Positions 23,000 to 34,399 of a DNA stretch of 64,000 nucleotides are shown one piece after another. Position 1 is the first letter of the stretch. Each line of letters starts with the position of its first letter. Under the pieces are notes generated by a model that saw nothing but the letters and a program-made list of their open reading frames with translations, was not told where the DNA came from and ran no database searches. Source of the DNA: Portulaca oleracea (taxonomy: Eukaryota > Streptophyta > Magnoliopsida > Caryophyllales > Portulacaceae); assembly GCA_029582165.1 (NCBI GenBank), contig CM055886.1, forward strand, positions 22,196,669-22,260,668, in the 5' to 3' direction. A program made the translations under genes and the position numbers.

Positions 23000-24540
23000 G
23001 GCCTTGTGCAAAAAAATATACCCATTCCATGAAAATTAAGGCCCAAAAGTAAAATATTGGGTGGTTTTGGAAAGCTATGCGTAGAGAGAGATATACAAAT
23101 GAAATAATCAAATAACAAATGACCAAAACAAAACCCTAACACTGTCACTCACTCACTCTTTCAGTGAACCCTCAAACTCCTGCAGTCCCGCATCTCTCAT
23201 CTCTTTCAGTAAAATAGTGTATTATTGTCAAAGGTCAAAGTTCAGTGCATTATTGTCCAACACACCAAAAGTTTAGTATACTAGCATCCCAAAACCCTAT
23301 ATATTTCATAAGTATTGTTATTCATATGATTGTTGACGTAAACCGCATAATACTTGTAGACTTGAAGATTGTTAAATTTTGTCAATTAGGTGTATATTAA
23401 TATGTCAATACAACTATGACATATCATGGTGATCGAACTTGGAAATAGGCTCCCGCCTAGGATTTGTTACGTTCCCAAGAGTGGACATGTAAGACAGTAG
23501 AAGGTGTGACAATGGACAACTCACCCAACAACGCAACCATAGGAATGCAGGTCGAAGATTAAGAGTAATTGCAGTAGGACAAGAAGAAAAAGTCAATAGA
23601 GTCAATGCAATCCCCGGGAAGCGAAATGATCTTAGGTTTTTTTGCTCGATGGTCGTTACAAGTATATATTCGAAGCGTCATAAATAGAGCATTAGTAATG
23701 TTTGTTGTAGTAATTACTATGATATATGTTTTCTTTTGTAGGGGGACTCTATTGAAGTCATGGGTCGAGTATGTTAGTTTCGCAAAATCAAATCTGTCCA
23801 ACTCTTAATCTAGTTGTTTAGGCTAGGAAAGTCAGTTGTATTGTCTTTATTTCTATTCGTACTGTCTCCATTGCCCCAAAAAAACGGATGTTTAAGAGAT
23901 CTCAAAATTATTTACCATTATATGAATATAAAAACATACTAGTTAGTTATTTTAAGAAAAAAGTGATATATAGAAGTTTTAACAAATAAATATTCATCGG
24001 CTTAGACAATATGAAAAAACGGAAACAATCAAATAATCAATTAGCTTTTCCTCTAGTCCACAATGTTCGTCATTATAATTATAATAATCTTATTTTCATA
24101 ATATTAATAATTCTTCATTTGTTGGTTTAGACTGTAATGAACTAAAATAAAATGAGTCATTAAACATTCTCTACTTCTGAAGTAGTAAATAGAGAATGAT
24201 TTCTAAATTTTGAATTAATTGGAACTAATTTCTCTAAATTATAAAAGGATAAATAACAATATTACATTGTATCCAACCACATATCACATTGCAGAATTTC
24301 AGAATATTAAATTAAATTTGGATTTAATTTTGTATTAATGGTCAGTAACTAATCTCTTTAATACTCTCTTGTCTTTTAGTATATTTTTTGTTTTGTTTTA
24401 TCAACTCACCAAAATAATTGATTTCATGCATCCACTCCATATCTCTCTCCTCGGTTCTCATCCAATTGATCAAAGACAATAATTATCTTGGTGCAATAAT
24501 ATGATTATATGAAACTAAGACATTATTTAAATCCCTATTC
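23000..24540. other. Intergenic between ASR2 and ASR3
   Basis: No host gene is recognised. A B-box-like CAAGTTCGATCACC on the minus strand near 23429-23442 hints at a SINE but lacks a clear A box. Small ORFs are not supported. Confidence 0.5.
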
Positions 24541-24548
24541 CCTACTAC

Positions 24549-24815
24549 TTGAGGATGTGACGTGTTGTAATACTATACATAAAACCAAATAGCCATATTC
24601 TATTCAAGAAAAGGGCTAAATAGTCGATCTCATACTTGTCGCTTGGACAAACCGCGGCATATAATAACGTACTTACCCCTTGAGTTTTCAAAGTATTACA
24701 TTGGAAAGAATATAAACGATTGAACACGTTTAGTTGTTCACGTTGGACTGACAGCTAGGAAACATCGAAGATATTGACAAAATTTCAAAGTTGAGGCAAC
24801 CCTATATATACCCCA
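24549..24815 (+). promoter_or_regulatory. ASR3 proximal promoter module with TATA box
   Basis: ACTTGAGGATGTGACGTGTT, GACAAACCGCGGCATATAAT, CTTACCCCTTGAGTTTTCAA, ACACGTTTAGTTGTTCACGT, AAGATATTGACAAAA and a TATA box (CTATATATACCCC, about 24802-24814). The order and spacing match the other ASR copies; GACGTG is the only ABRE-core-like site I see among them. Confidence 0.75.
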
Positions 24816-24911
24816 GAGATATCAGAGAAACAATTCATCAATCTCAAATTCAAATACATTCAAAGTTTTGAGAAAAGACATCCAGTTACAGTATTCTATC
24901 AGATCAGAGTA

Positions 24912-25324
24912 ATGGCCGAAGAAAAGAAGCACCACAGCATGTTTCACCACCACAAGGAGGACGAGGGGCCGAAAGATCACAAGAAGGAGATGAAGCATCA
25001 CAAGCACCTTGAGCATCTTGGTGGTGTTACTGCCATTGCTGCTGGTGCATATGCATTGGTATGACTTCCTTTCAACTTTTAATTTTACTCATATATTGGT
25101 ATAACATATGCATTGGAATAATCTTACTCATATATTGGATAACTATGTGGATGCAGCATGAGAAGCATAAGGCCAAGAAAGACGAAGAGAATTCCCACAA
25201 ACACAAGGTGGCTCAGGGGATTGCAGCAGCTGTGGCGGTGGGTGCCGGTGGATTTGCATTCCATGAGCATCACCAGAAGAAGGAATCCAAGCATGAGCTC
25301 AAGAAAGAGCGCCACCATCATTAG
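24912..25324 (+). CDS. ASR3: ABA/stress/ripening protein, 104 aa, two exons
   Basis: Exon 1 is 24912-25058 (49 codons), a minimal intron 25059-25156 (98 bp), and exon 2 25157-25324. The start [20 protein letters not shown], the [12 protein letters not shown] segment and [12 protein letters not shown] lead to the splice site; exon 2 encodes [17 protein letters not shown], an Ala/Gly block with [14 protein letters not shown], and the tail KKERHHH. This is the copy closest to an ASR consensus and shows no sign of decay. Role as for the family: stress-induced zinc-binding DNA/chaperone protein. Confidence 0.94.
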
Positions 25325-25329
25325 TTCAT

Positions 25330-26535
25330 TCAATTATATACATGCATATTAATTAACCCCTTTGGTTAATTATTTTAACTTCTGTTCTTTTTGAAAATAG
25401 GGTAGGGTTTATACATCCTTCAGTGCTTTTACACTTCCCTGTTGCCTTGTATGTAGTTTCAGTTTTCTTGTTGGCAATTCATCGATGTTTGTATTGGAAT
25501 TGTTGTTTTTAGATGTCATTCTTTCGGAATAAAAACCAATATAGCTTTGTGTTGTATGCTGTTATTAAAAAGTGTAATAACAAAATTGTTATGCTTATCA
25601 ACTTTTGCGTTTATCAAGTTTCATCTCTTATACTTCACTAATTTGGCCATGAATCATTTTCTTGGTGTAAAATTATTAAAGGTTTACGCGTAAATGATAC
25701 ATATTTTAATGCATGGCACAGGTTAAGTGTCCAACTTTTTATGTAGTTAGTATTCATTATAATTTTTGACATTAATTTTAAACTATTGTAGACCTTAAAA
25801 AATTCACCCTTTTGGGGTCTGTTGCGCTACTTAGAGTGGAGACCGAATGAGGTAGTTTAATGTTGAAATAAAAATTTATTAAAAATGCTTACGTTTTTTA
25901 GGAGTTATGAGTTTGTAAATATAATTCGTGACTTTGAAAATTCAAATAAATAATTGACAGTAAATAGTTAAATGATTAACATGCACAACAAATGACCCAA
26001 ACCAAATCGACCCACTGGGCTGACATAGTAGCTAGGCTGCCTGGCCTGCTTGTGCCGGACTAGTGGGTCTCTTCTGGCTGACGAGCTAGGAGAGGACCCA
26101 CCACCATTGCCTAGGTTGGCCTACTCAGGAGGATGGCTTGACCCTTCCTTCTTGTTATTTATATTAATTATTGATTTATTACTAAAAATTGTAAGTGCGA
26201 ATAAGCAAACACTCACGAACCAAATTATGCAATCATAATAAAAAGAGTCACTAGTCAGTTTTCAAAATAAAACTTTTAAAAAAAGGTCATAGCTTATAAA
26301 TTAGAGATCATATTGGGGGGGGGGGGGGTTAAGCTACATATAAGTCTAAAAATTAAAGGATTCTTTGAATTGCATGTTTTAACAAACATACACTACTAAA
26401 GTTAGATTTAAAATTAGAAAGAGTAGAAAGAGAGAAATTGATTAACTTCATATTAGAACCATTATATGCAAAATATAATAAAAGATTTACAAATTATACG
26501 AGCTAGTCATCGCATGATTAATTTACATGATTTAC
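25330..26535. other. ASR3 3' flank / intergenic
   Basis: No gene is recognised. A G12 homopolymer run occurs at about 26317-26328. The ORF at 26050-26238 has no recognisable domain. Confidence 0.5.
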
Positions 26536-26539
26536 TAAA

Positions 26540-27211
26540 ATAAAAGTGATAATGTACGAGTCATCAAGACCTTAGTCACATGTTTGTCTAGGTCTTCTTG
26601 TTCACCATGAGACTCAAATATTGTTAGAGAAGGTTGTGTAGCTCAACCTAACTTGTTACCGCCACAAAGCTGCGCGCTATACTTGGGGCTCAGGCCAAGA
26701 ATAATTATTCGCTTCATCTTGACTCATTTATTGCATTTTCTAGGTCTACTTTTACAATTTCAACATATAAAAATTGAACTTTAGTAAAGTATTGACTCAT
26801 AGTCATGTCTCCTTGATAGATATAAGCTCATTTTCTAACTGTTGCAACTTGAATTCATTCTTCTTGGTGAAAAATGTAGCCAAGGTATTCAACAATTCCT
26901 CGGGTGCCTCACAATCTTTAATCCGATATAGATACTCGTCTTCCATAGTGACAGAGAGAACATACATTGTCTTTCCTGCCTTGATATCCTATTTCTTTTT
27001 CTCATTCAGATCTGATGGTGTTGTCTTCTCTTTGCCCCCAATGATCTCCTGTAAATCTTGCCCCTTTAAGTAGTACTTCATGCATGTACACCATGTATTG
27101 TAGTTCCTCCCATCAAGCTTCTTAAGCGAGCTAGCTGATCTTGAAAAATCTATCATAATAACTTGCTCTGATACCAGACCAACTCCAATAGCCACCACAG
27201 TTCTTGACTAT
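26540..27211 (-). pseudogene. copia gag fragment with primer-binding site
   Basis: Minus strand: a tRNA-Met PBS (TGGTATCAGAGC, 27168-27179) opens the internal region, followed by gag text: LKKLDGRNYNTWCTCMKYYL, DLQEIIGG, YLYRIKDCEAPEELLNTLAT then FFTKKNEFKLQQLENEL, and a more degraded part (RIIILGLSPKYSAQL, ATQPSLTIFE). A stop after NEKKK and later stops make it dead. It ends near 26540 without protease or polymerase, so the element is truncated. Confidence 0.8.
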
Positions 27212-27700
27212 GTAGGAAGGATATCCTTTGTGTTTTAGTCCCTGACCGTGGGCAATCAACGCATGGTAGTTTAATAAGGCTCTTCTAACCTTGCACTGAT
27301 ACCGCTTGCAGATCGAGGACTTGGGAGCGAATGGTATACTAAAAGTTACATTTCTTATTACTCAATAATAAGGCAAGACAATTGTACAACACTTAGACAT
27401 TCACTCACTCAATTTTGTGGGAAATCTCTCAAGCACTCTTAGACATCTCTTCTACTCTCTTGAGAATGGTATACCTCACCTCTTATGCCTTGCTATGACC
27501 CTATACCCCTATTTATACTAACACTACCTCCTTAATGTATTGTGGAGGTTAAGTCAAATGCCACTCTACAACTCATACTCATACATATCCTAGATATTTT
27601 CTAGGATATTTCTAGAATACATAAATTATTTCTTAGACATTCTAAGTACCTAAAATAATGTAGGTAAATATCCGTGATATTTGGTAACTAGAAAAATCTA
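27212..27700 (-). repeat. Probable LTR of the copia fragment
   Basis: This directly precedes (on minus) the PBS-gag segment and contains a TATTTATACT-type TATA stretch (about 27508). It probably ends (in element sense) near GGATATCCTTCCTACA (27211). The outer boundary is not resolved. Confidence 0.45.
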
Positions 27701-28136
27701 GATAAACATAAGATTTTTTTTATCAATCATTATATTTATTCTAGAGTTTTCCTAAATACTTCTCATATAAAATGGGTGATGCTTTATATCTAATATAGTT
27801 TAATCTAAGTTGAAAAACATAATCTTTTTCAGCTATCTAAATTATGGACATAATTATTTATAATTTTTTTTATAGTTTATAAGTTGTGATAACTTTCAAA
27901 ATAATTGAAACATATAGTTATAATTATTTAGGTGAAATTTGAAATGATTATTAATCATCTTAAATCAAAACATTTATTAGTTTGCCGTATAAAATTAAAT
28001 TGAATTTTAATGTTACAATGAAATATCGGACATAATCTATAATCCCGTGGGAGATGGTGGCCAACTTGGTCATGTCTAAAAGACCGGTTGGTAACGAGAT
28101 ATTGTTTTACATATAATTTAAGGGACAATAGCCCTG

Positions 28137-28312
28137 ACAATGGACAAACCGCGGCGTCCAATATATCTTACCCTTTAAGCTTTCAAAGTAATAATACTCT
28201 TGACATTGACACGTTTAACTGCTCACATTGGACTTTATTAGGAAGCAACAAAGATATTGACAAAAATGTGAACCTCTACGCAAGCTATATATATATATAT
28301 ATATACCCTCAA
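28137..28312 (+). promoter_or_regulatory. ASR4 proximal promoter module with TATA repeat
   Basis: GACAAACCGCGGCGTCCAAT, ATCTTACCCTTTAAGCTTTC, ACACGTTTAACTGCTCACAT, AAAGATATTGACAAAAAT and an extended (TA)n TATA region (28285-28306). The TA run is longer than at any other copy, so TATA spacing may vary. Confidence 0.75.
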
Positions 28313-28420
28313 GGATTCAACAAACCATTCATCATTCATCAAGCAATCAAGTTACCACATCTTTATATACATTCAAAGTTTTGGAAGTAGGGATTTGAGT
28401 TGTCATTAGGCAAGAGATTA

Positions 28421-28872
28421 ATGGCAGGGGAGAAGAAACATCACAGCATGTTCCACCACAACAAGGAAGATGAGGGCCCAAAAGATCACAAGAAGGAGAT
28501 GAAGCATCACAAGCATCTTGAGCAACTGGGTCGTGTTACTGCCATTGCTGCTGGTGCTTATGCCTTGGTAATTAATTACTACATGCCATTTATTTATTCT
28601 CCAACTTATGTTAATAAGTTTCTTTAAGCAAAGATTAATCATATTGTGTTGGATAACTTTGTTACGTGCAGCATGAGAAGCATAAGGCAAAGAAAGACCC
28701 GGAGAATTCCCACAAGCACAAGGTGGCTCAGGGCATTGCAGCCGCTGTTGCTGTGGGTGCTGGTGGCTTTGCATTCCACGAGCATCACCAGAAAAAGGAT
28801 GCCAAGCATGAGTTAAAAAAGGAGCGTACGCGCACTACAAAAGAAAACCCCAATAGCGACGTGTATAGGTAG
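28421..28872 (+). CDS. ASR4: ABA/stress/ripening protein with CACTA-derived C-terminus, 115 aa
   Basis: Exon 1 is 28421-28567 (49 codons; an in-frame ATG at 28400 would add seven residues but lies outside the conserved start), the intron 28568-28671 (104 bp), and exon 2 28672-28872. [39 protein letters not shown] and [17 protein letters not shown], with the [20 protein letters not shown] block, are intact. The last 13 sense codons ([12 protein letters not shown] region) plus the stop come from the CACTA element that starts at 28833. The rest of the ancestral 3' end and 3'UTR now lie 2 kb away. The conserved domain is complete, so the protein may still work; transcript 3' processing now depends on the transposon. 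Confidence 0.85.
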
Positions 28873-30855
28873 GGATAGGCTGCATTTTTAGGCGTCGCTA
28901 ATTTTCCTAGTGACGCGTCCCCCCACCCGTCACAATTTTGGGTGTTACTAAGAAATTCTGTGTCAGTTTAAAGCGTCACGAGTCCCAGTGACGCGTCTGC
29001 GTGTTGCAGGTCCTTTCTGACGACTGCAGGCGTCATTGTCTTTGCCCATCCCAATTTATTATTAATTTTATTTTTAACCTGCATTCACACCCAAAAATAA
29101 TTATATTATATATTTTATTTTTAAAATAATTATATATTTATTTTATTCACCCTGCCCACAAGAGTAATAAAACTGCTGAATATAGTGTACATTTGGCACC
29201 CATTTATATAAAACAAATTTGTTATTAATTAAAAGATGGTATATAATTTAATAATCACAATCTTACATTAACATACACCAAGTTAACATCATAGTAAGAT
29301 CCCAAAAACAAGCTTAAGGTGTATTACAAGCGTCACTTGGTATATGATATGGCCTAACTCACAAAAATTACCAAAATATATCTATAACTCTTGTGTAATA
29401 TATGCATGCCATCTCCAAAATATGAAATCATTGAGTTGGCCTTCCTAAGTCACAATCTTCCTGCTTAATGCTATCATTAGTTGATGCAAGGCCACCAACC
29501 GCACCAACACTCAAAGTTCCTGAAAAAGAAAAACATACAAGAAAATTAGTAGCGAAAAATTCACACCAATACTACTCATCTAATATTCAAAATTCAACAA
29601 TGGCTGCAATACAGATTATCCAAGTTCAACTTTTCACACTTTTTATCCATTTATTCATCCATTGATGCCCCATTGACTCATTTAACTTGAACAATACATT
29701 AAAAAAAGACAGTATACCTTCAATTGCAAACACAATGATAGAATTTCAGATACATGGCAACTTAGAAGGGACAAACTTGCAAGCAAATTAAAGCAGTGGA
29801 TTAATTTGAAGGCAAATACCTGAGTAATCAATTGATAAAAAATTTGATGAGGAAAATTCAGTATACCCAGATTTGGGGAAAATAACAACTACCCAGAAGA
29901 AGAAAAACTCAACAAACAACATATGCTCAAAGATTCACACTTTAAAAAGAGCAACCCAGAAGGATATCATACTACTTCTCGAACTCCAACAAAAAATCTT
30001 GTGACCAGAACACATTTAGCCCATCTCAGATTATGGTCAGCCGGAAAGATCAGTTCTTGAAGCAAATTGGGAAAAGTGGATAACATCAGTTAATAACAAA
30101 GAAGACCTTTGAAACCTTTAGCAACGAGATCAGAGACCGCTTAAACATTTGGGTCATTCAAACCCTAAAAGCAATTAAAAAAACCAGAAATTAGAACGAA
30201 CGCACCTGGGAAAGCCGGATTTGGGCCATCAGGTCCGGGATTTACAACGGATTTGCAGGATCTGAGGCTCGGCACTGATCTACTCGTCAACCTCCTTCTA
30301 CCCTGTAAGACTGATTTAGATCCAGATCTAGTGTGGATCGAACCCTTTTATTGTCACAGGAACGGAAAATTACATGGATTATTGGAGACGAGAGCTGAAA
30401 TCGGGGCTCAAGGGCTAGGTTTTCTCAAATTGGCCAGGGCTTGGTTCTAGAAAGAAGGAGCGTGATTTAGGTTTTAGGTTTTGCAAACTGTATCCCCTCC
30501 TCTCCACTTTCCTTTTTTCCAGTAACTTTTTTTATAATTAATTTAGATTGGAAAGAGAAACATTATTTTGATAGATTTATTATTCTGAATTTAATTTTAC
30601 TTTTTTCATTGAAAACAATAGCACTTTAATTATGTTGAAAATTTCATCATCCGCCATGTTGTATATTTATCCCGCCAAAACGAATAAGGATAAGGAAAGG
30701 TGTGGGCCCCATTTTGTGTAGTGACGCTTATAGCTGCAGGTCATTTCCTTGTTGGGGCTTCAAACGTCACTGCAAATGCTTTGTGTACTTTTGGTGCTAC
30801 GTTTGATCCAAGCGTTATACATTCTGCGTCACTGCTGAAGGTTTTTGTTGTAGTG
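28833..30855. mobile_element. CACTA element (2023 bp) inserted in ASR4
   Basis: The ends are CACTACAAAAGAAAA and TTTTTGTTGTAGTG, with GCG on both sides (28830-28832 and 30856-30858). Subterminal GTGACGC / GCGTCAC-type motifs are dense at both ends (28856-29040 and 30720-30870). The interior has no transposase. A more GC-balanced stretch (about 30190-30440) could be captured host DNA but is not recognised. Confidence 0.9.
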
Positions 30856-30858
30856 GCG

Positions 30859-31282
30859 TCATTGATCTACTCATATATAATTCTACGTTCAGTTGGGTTA
30901 TGTAATACAGTGATAGACTTCTTTGTTCTCCCATAAATTATTTTTTTTTAAAGAAAACTATTACTATAGAAAGAAAGAAAAGAAAAAAAAAAAAAGAACA
31001 GAAAAGAAAAACAGAGTTGGGTCCATTTCTACCCTGCTTTGTTTCCTTGTATTTAGTTTTCATTCTTATATAGTTATTGTAAAGGACATTGTTATGTATT
31101 TTAAATTGATATATTATATTACTTTTTAAGTAACTATGCATATTATTAATTGTGTAAGGATATGATATTTAACTTTATGGATAAATTTTATATTAATAAT
31201 ACTCCAATCTATCTATCATTTTAAAATTTTAATACAATATAAATAATTTGATAAAGTAGGTTATCAATATCACCATTACCGT
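30859..31282. other. Displaced ASR4 3' region and AT-rich spacer
   Basis: The first bases after the CACTA element resume the ASR4 sequence (codon remnant then stop). An A/G-rich stretch (30945-31020) follows; small ORFs there are low-complexity. Confidence 0.5.
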
Positions 31283-31285
31283 TAA

Positions 31286-31534
31286 GGCTCCGTTTTTTAT
31301 GCGGTATGTTGGTATCGCACGGCACTCTTTAATTTCTATTACATTTCACCACACCACACCACACCCACACCATCTTTACCAATATATCTCTTCACTTTTC
31401 TCGTTCACTTTTCACATTTTTTCTCATCACCTACCCCACATATCACAACTCTCATTACATTTCACAATACTTTTTCAAATTCCACCGCACCGTATCATTA
31501 CCACACTACACTAACCTTATAAAAGAACAGAGCC
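31286..31534. mobile_element. Tourist/Harbinger-like MITE (249 bp)
   Basis: The termini GGCTCCGTTTTTTAT and (reverse) GGCTCTGTTCTTTTAT are flanked by TAA on both sides (31283-31285 and 31535-31537), the Harbinger-type 3-bp duplication. The interior is C/A-rich (CACCACACC). Confidence 0.75.
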
Positions 31535-31599
31535 TAATTTGTTAACATATTTGCATTTTGTCTCATCAAGACTAGTAACGTAGTGTTCAGGTATAACTG

Positions 31600-31741
31600 T
31601 ATAAGTATTTTGTATCACAAATCTAATAATGATAATTTTATACACTAAGTCATCATATAATTTTACAAATTAATGATCAAAGTTTATAAAGTTTGACCTT
31701 GTTTATCAAAATGGGACAAATTTTTTGGGACGGAGGGAGTA
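31600..31741. mobile_element. Stowaway MITE fragment (right end)
   Basis: The sequence ends GGGACGGAGGGAGTA, the complement of the Stowaway TIR TACTCCCTCCGTCCC. No left terminus was found, so it is truncated. Confidence 0.55.
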
Positions 31742-31775
31742 CAATTTCTAACACTAATTTTTTGATTGTTACGGT

Positions 31776-32370
31776 TATGGGTGGGCAATGAGTGTGTGGG
31801 GTTAGGGTCAGGGTCGACCCATTGGCTATGTAGGGGTTGGATATGGTCAAGGTCGACTCATTGAGATTATGGGCCGGGCCAGGGCTTTCTACCCAAAGTA
31901 AGGGTCGGCCCATTGGCTATGTAGGGGTCGGGTCGGATCGGGTCAAGGTCGGCCCATTGGCTATGTAGGGGTTGGGGCGGGTCAAAGTTGACTCATTGAG
32001 GTTGTGGGCTGGGCCAGGGCTTTCTACCAAAAGTAAGGGGTCAGTCCATAGAGTAACCCCGTTTTGACTCTAAAGTTAAAAAGAAGTATATTTGTACAAA
32101 AAAAGTATTTAAGTTAATTATTGATTAATGTGATGTATTAGTAATATACTAAATTAAGTTTAGCATTTAAAATAATACGAAAAACTATTTATTTTGAGTT
32201 ATTGATAGCCGACTTGGTCCGTCCATTGATTGACCGTAGCTTTCACATCGTTAAATGGGTCAATCCTTTAACGATCCAACCCTTTCATAACCTAACCCCC
32301 TTGCCGGACCCTGTTTTCTACATCCCGACCCTTTTGATCTAATGGAGACCCGGTACATTGCCTACCCCTA
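31776..32370. mobile_element. hAT-type MITE (595 bp)
   Basis: The TIRs TATGGGTGGGCAATG and (reverse) TAGGGGTAGGCAATG fit the hAT pattern. The 8-bp flanks are GTTACGGT (31768-31775) and GTTACGAT (32371-32378). Inside, a roughly 115-bp unit with CCCATTGGCTATGTAGGGG and GGGCCAGGGCTTTCTACC is tandemly duplicated (about 31812-32045). Confidence 0.78.
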
Positions 32371-32559
32371 GTTACGATTAATTATTAATGATAAGAAACA
32401 AAAGTTAGTTATATCACAAGCAAAATGATAAATGACATTTTAATCGAGTCAACATTTTCCAATAAATATATTTTAGGTATTTTTTATAAATATGAAAACT
32501 TATACAAAAATACAAAATTGATATTATAATTATAGAGTTATATATATATTTTAATTCAA

Positions 32560-32638
32560 TTTAATACGTAATAATTTAAATATTACAATTCACAGCTCAT
32601 CTACGTTATAATTTAATACGTAATAATTTAAATATTAT
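32560..32638. repeat. Short direct duplication
   Basis: TTTAATACGTAATAATTTAA followed by ATATTA occurs twice, about 50 bp apart, in AT-rich spacer DNA just left of the MULE. Confidence 0.6.
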
Positions 32639-32706
32639 CTACGTTAGCACGAATGATGACAATTGACCAGTTTAGTGAAGCAATAAAAAAGTATTAATTA
32701 AACAAC

Positions 32707-33977
32707 CAAAAAATTGCTGGGAGGTGCCATACATTTCTAACAACTGACAGTCGGGGACCACATTTTTTTAATACACTCAAAGGGGATGAAGTTGTTAAAC
32801 AAATGGCTAGTAGGTGACTTTTCGGTCAATTTTTGCCGGAAAACATAAAAAGACATAAAAACCCTTAAAGATGTATGTGAAAAGACTGGGCAGCCCTTCC
32901 GTTTTCCCGCTCAAAAAAATTCCTACTTGGCCCATTGTCTTCTTCTATTTTCTTTTACGTATGAAGCTTGAAGTTTTCTGAAGCTGGTCATTAGTTTCTG
33001 TATGCTATTATTGATATCCTTCGTGTTTGCATCGCTTAAACCTTATCATTGCATCATTGTGACTCCCCTTTCCATTGTTCTGGGCATTTGGATTTTGATA
33101 ATTGAGTGATTTATAGACTTATGTCCAAAGTGGGTGTGTGAGTCTTGTGTAAACCTATAGAAAGGCAAGAAAACCTTGGATCTACTGTCTTTTTCCATAG
33201 CTAATGCCTGATTCTGCGACACCCATAGGAAGTTGCAACAGTGAGGGACGCTCACTATACCCCTCTTAATTTGTGTAAATTTGTAATAGTAATCATCGAT
33301 GAAATCCTGAACCAGCTAATCTTTATTCCAACTAATCCCTTCCTGACAGAGGAGTGAATATCAGTGCAAAAAGAAGATATTCATATATCAGGAGGAAGAG
33401 AGCATCCACTGTGATTAAGCCCGTTTCTGATAGGCTTTGAACTTGATGAGTCACAGCTTGTTCACCACAGTTGTAGTGTTTTGCTATGGTTTTTGTTGTA
33501 GATTCGATGGCTTTCACCCACCTAATGTACCACTTTAAACGATTGGGAAATGTTGTAGAATTTAAAGAGGCACTGGATATATGGTGATAATTCCTCTTCT
33601 TCGTCATTAGCTTATCCTTTTTCTGGTGCATATAGTCAGGCATCCTTGGGTCAACTGCACTCAAGAACAATGGTTTTTTTTTTTTGAGCTTTCATACTTC
33701 AAGCTTCATACGTAAAGAGGATATCAATAATAGTATTGAAAAAGACAATGGGCCAAGCAGGAATTTTTTTTGAGCGGGAAACAGAAGGGTTGCCCAGTCT
33801 TTTCACATACATCCTCAAGGGCTTTTATGTCTTTTTATATTTTCCGGCAAAAATTGGTCGGAAAGTCACCTGCTAGTCATTTGTTTAACAACTTCGTCCC
33901 CTCTGAGTGTAGTAAAAAAATGTGGTCCCCGGTTGGTCATTTGTTAGAAATGTGTGGCATCTCCCAACAATTTTTTG
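32707..33977. mobile_element. Non-autonomous MULE (1271 bp) with ~250-bp TIRs
   Basis: The left and right arms (32707-32960 and 33715-33977) are inverted repeats over about 250 bp, starting CAAAAAATTG[C/T]TGGGAG. ATTAAACAAC flanks both sides (32697-32706 and 33978-33987), a 10-bp duplication typical of Mutator-like elements. The interior (about 32970-33690) is not AT-rich filler. A minus-strand reading of 112 codons (33332-33670) is open, so it may hold captured host sequence (Pack-MULE); I do not recognise the protein. Confidence 0.85.
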
Positions 33978-34014
33978 ATTAAACAACTGGGTATTAAAAT
34001 CCTTAATACGCTAC

Positions 34015-34290
34015 TCAAATTATTAAGTGATCAAGTTTGAGGATGCGGTTTGATATAATAAAAGAAAAAATAGTCATACTCTTCACATGGACAAAGCACG
34101 GCATATAATAATCTTACCCCTTAAGTCTTCAAAGTATAATACTCAGTCCTCACTAGCATTAATTAGATTATAGAGAAAACAAATGATAATGACACGTTCA
34201 ATTAGGTGTTCACATATACATACTGAAACATCAGAGTATTAACCAAAACGTTGACCACTAGGCAAGGCTGTATATATAATCCCCAAGTTT
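34015..34290 (+). promoter_or_regulatory. ASR5 proximal promoter module with TATA box
   Basis: AAGTGATCAAGTTTGAGGAT, GACAAAGCACGGCATATAAT, AATCTTACCCCTTAAGTCTT, ACACGTTCAATTAGGTGTTC and a TATA box (GTATATATAATCCCC, about 34270-34284), then ACCATTCATCAAGCATCCAA. The CCGCGG core is altered to CACGG, the only copy with this change. The MULE ends just upstream (33977). Confidence 0.7.
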
Positions 34291-34399
34291 TGAAGAAACC
34301 ATTCATCAAGCATCCAAGTTAACTAACTAGCACTTATTCGAGACATTCCTAGTTAACTTGGAGAAGAAGAGCATGGGTTTTGAGACCGAGAGAGTAATT

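Noticed and set aside
26050..26238. 62-codon plus ORF as a host gene
   Set aside because: No start context, no domain, no intron structure; surrounded by repeat-poor intergenic DNA.
28400..28420. Upstream in-frame ATG as the ASR4 start
   Set aside because: It would add seven residues not found in any other copy; the conserved MA[EDG] start at 28421 is preferred.
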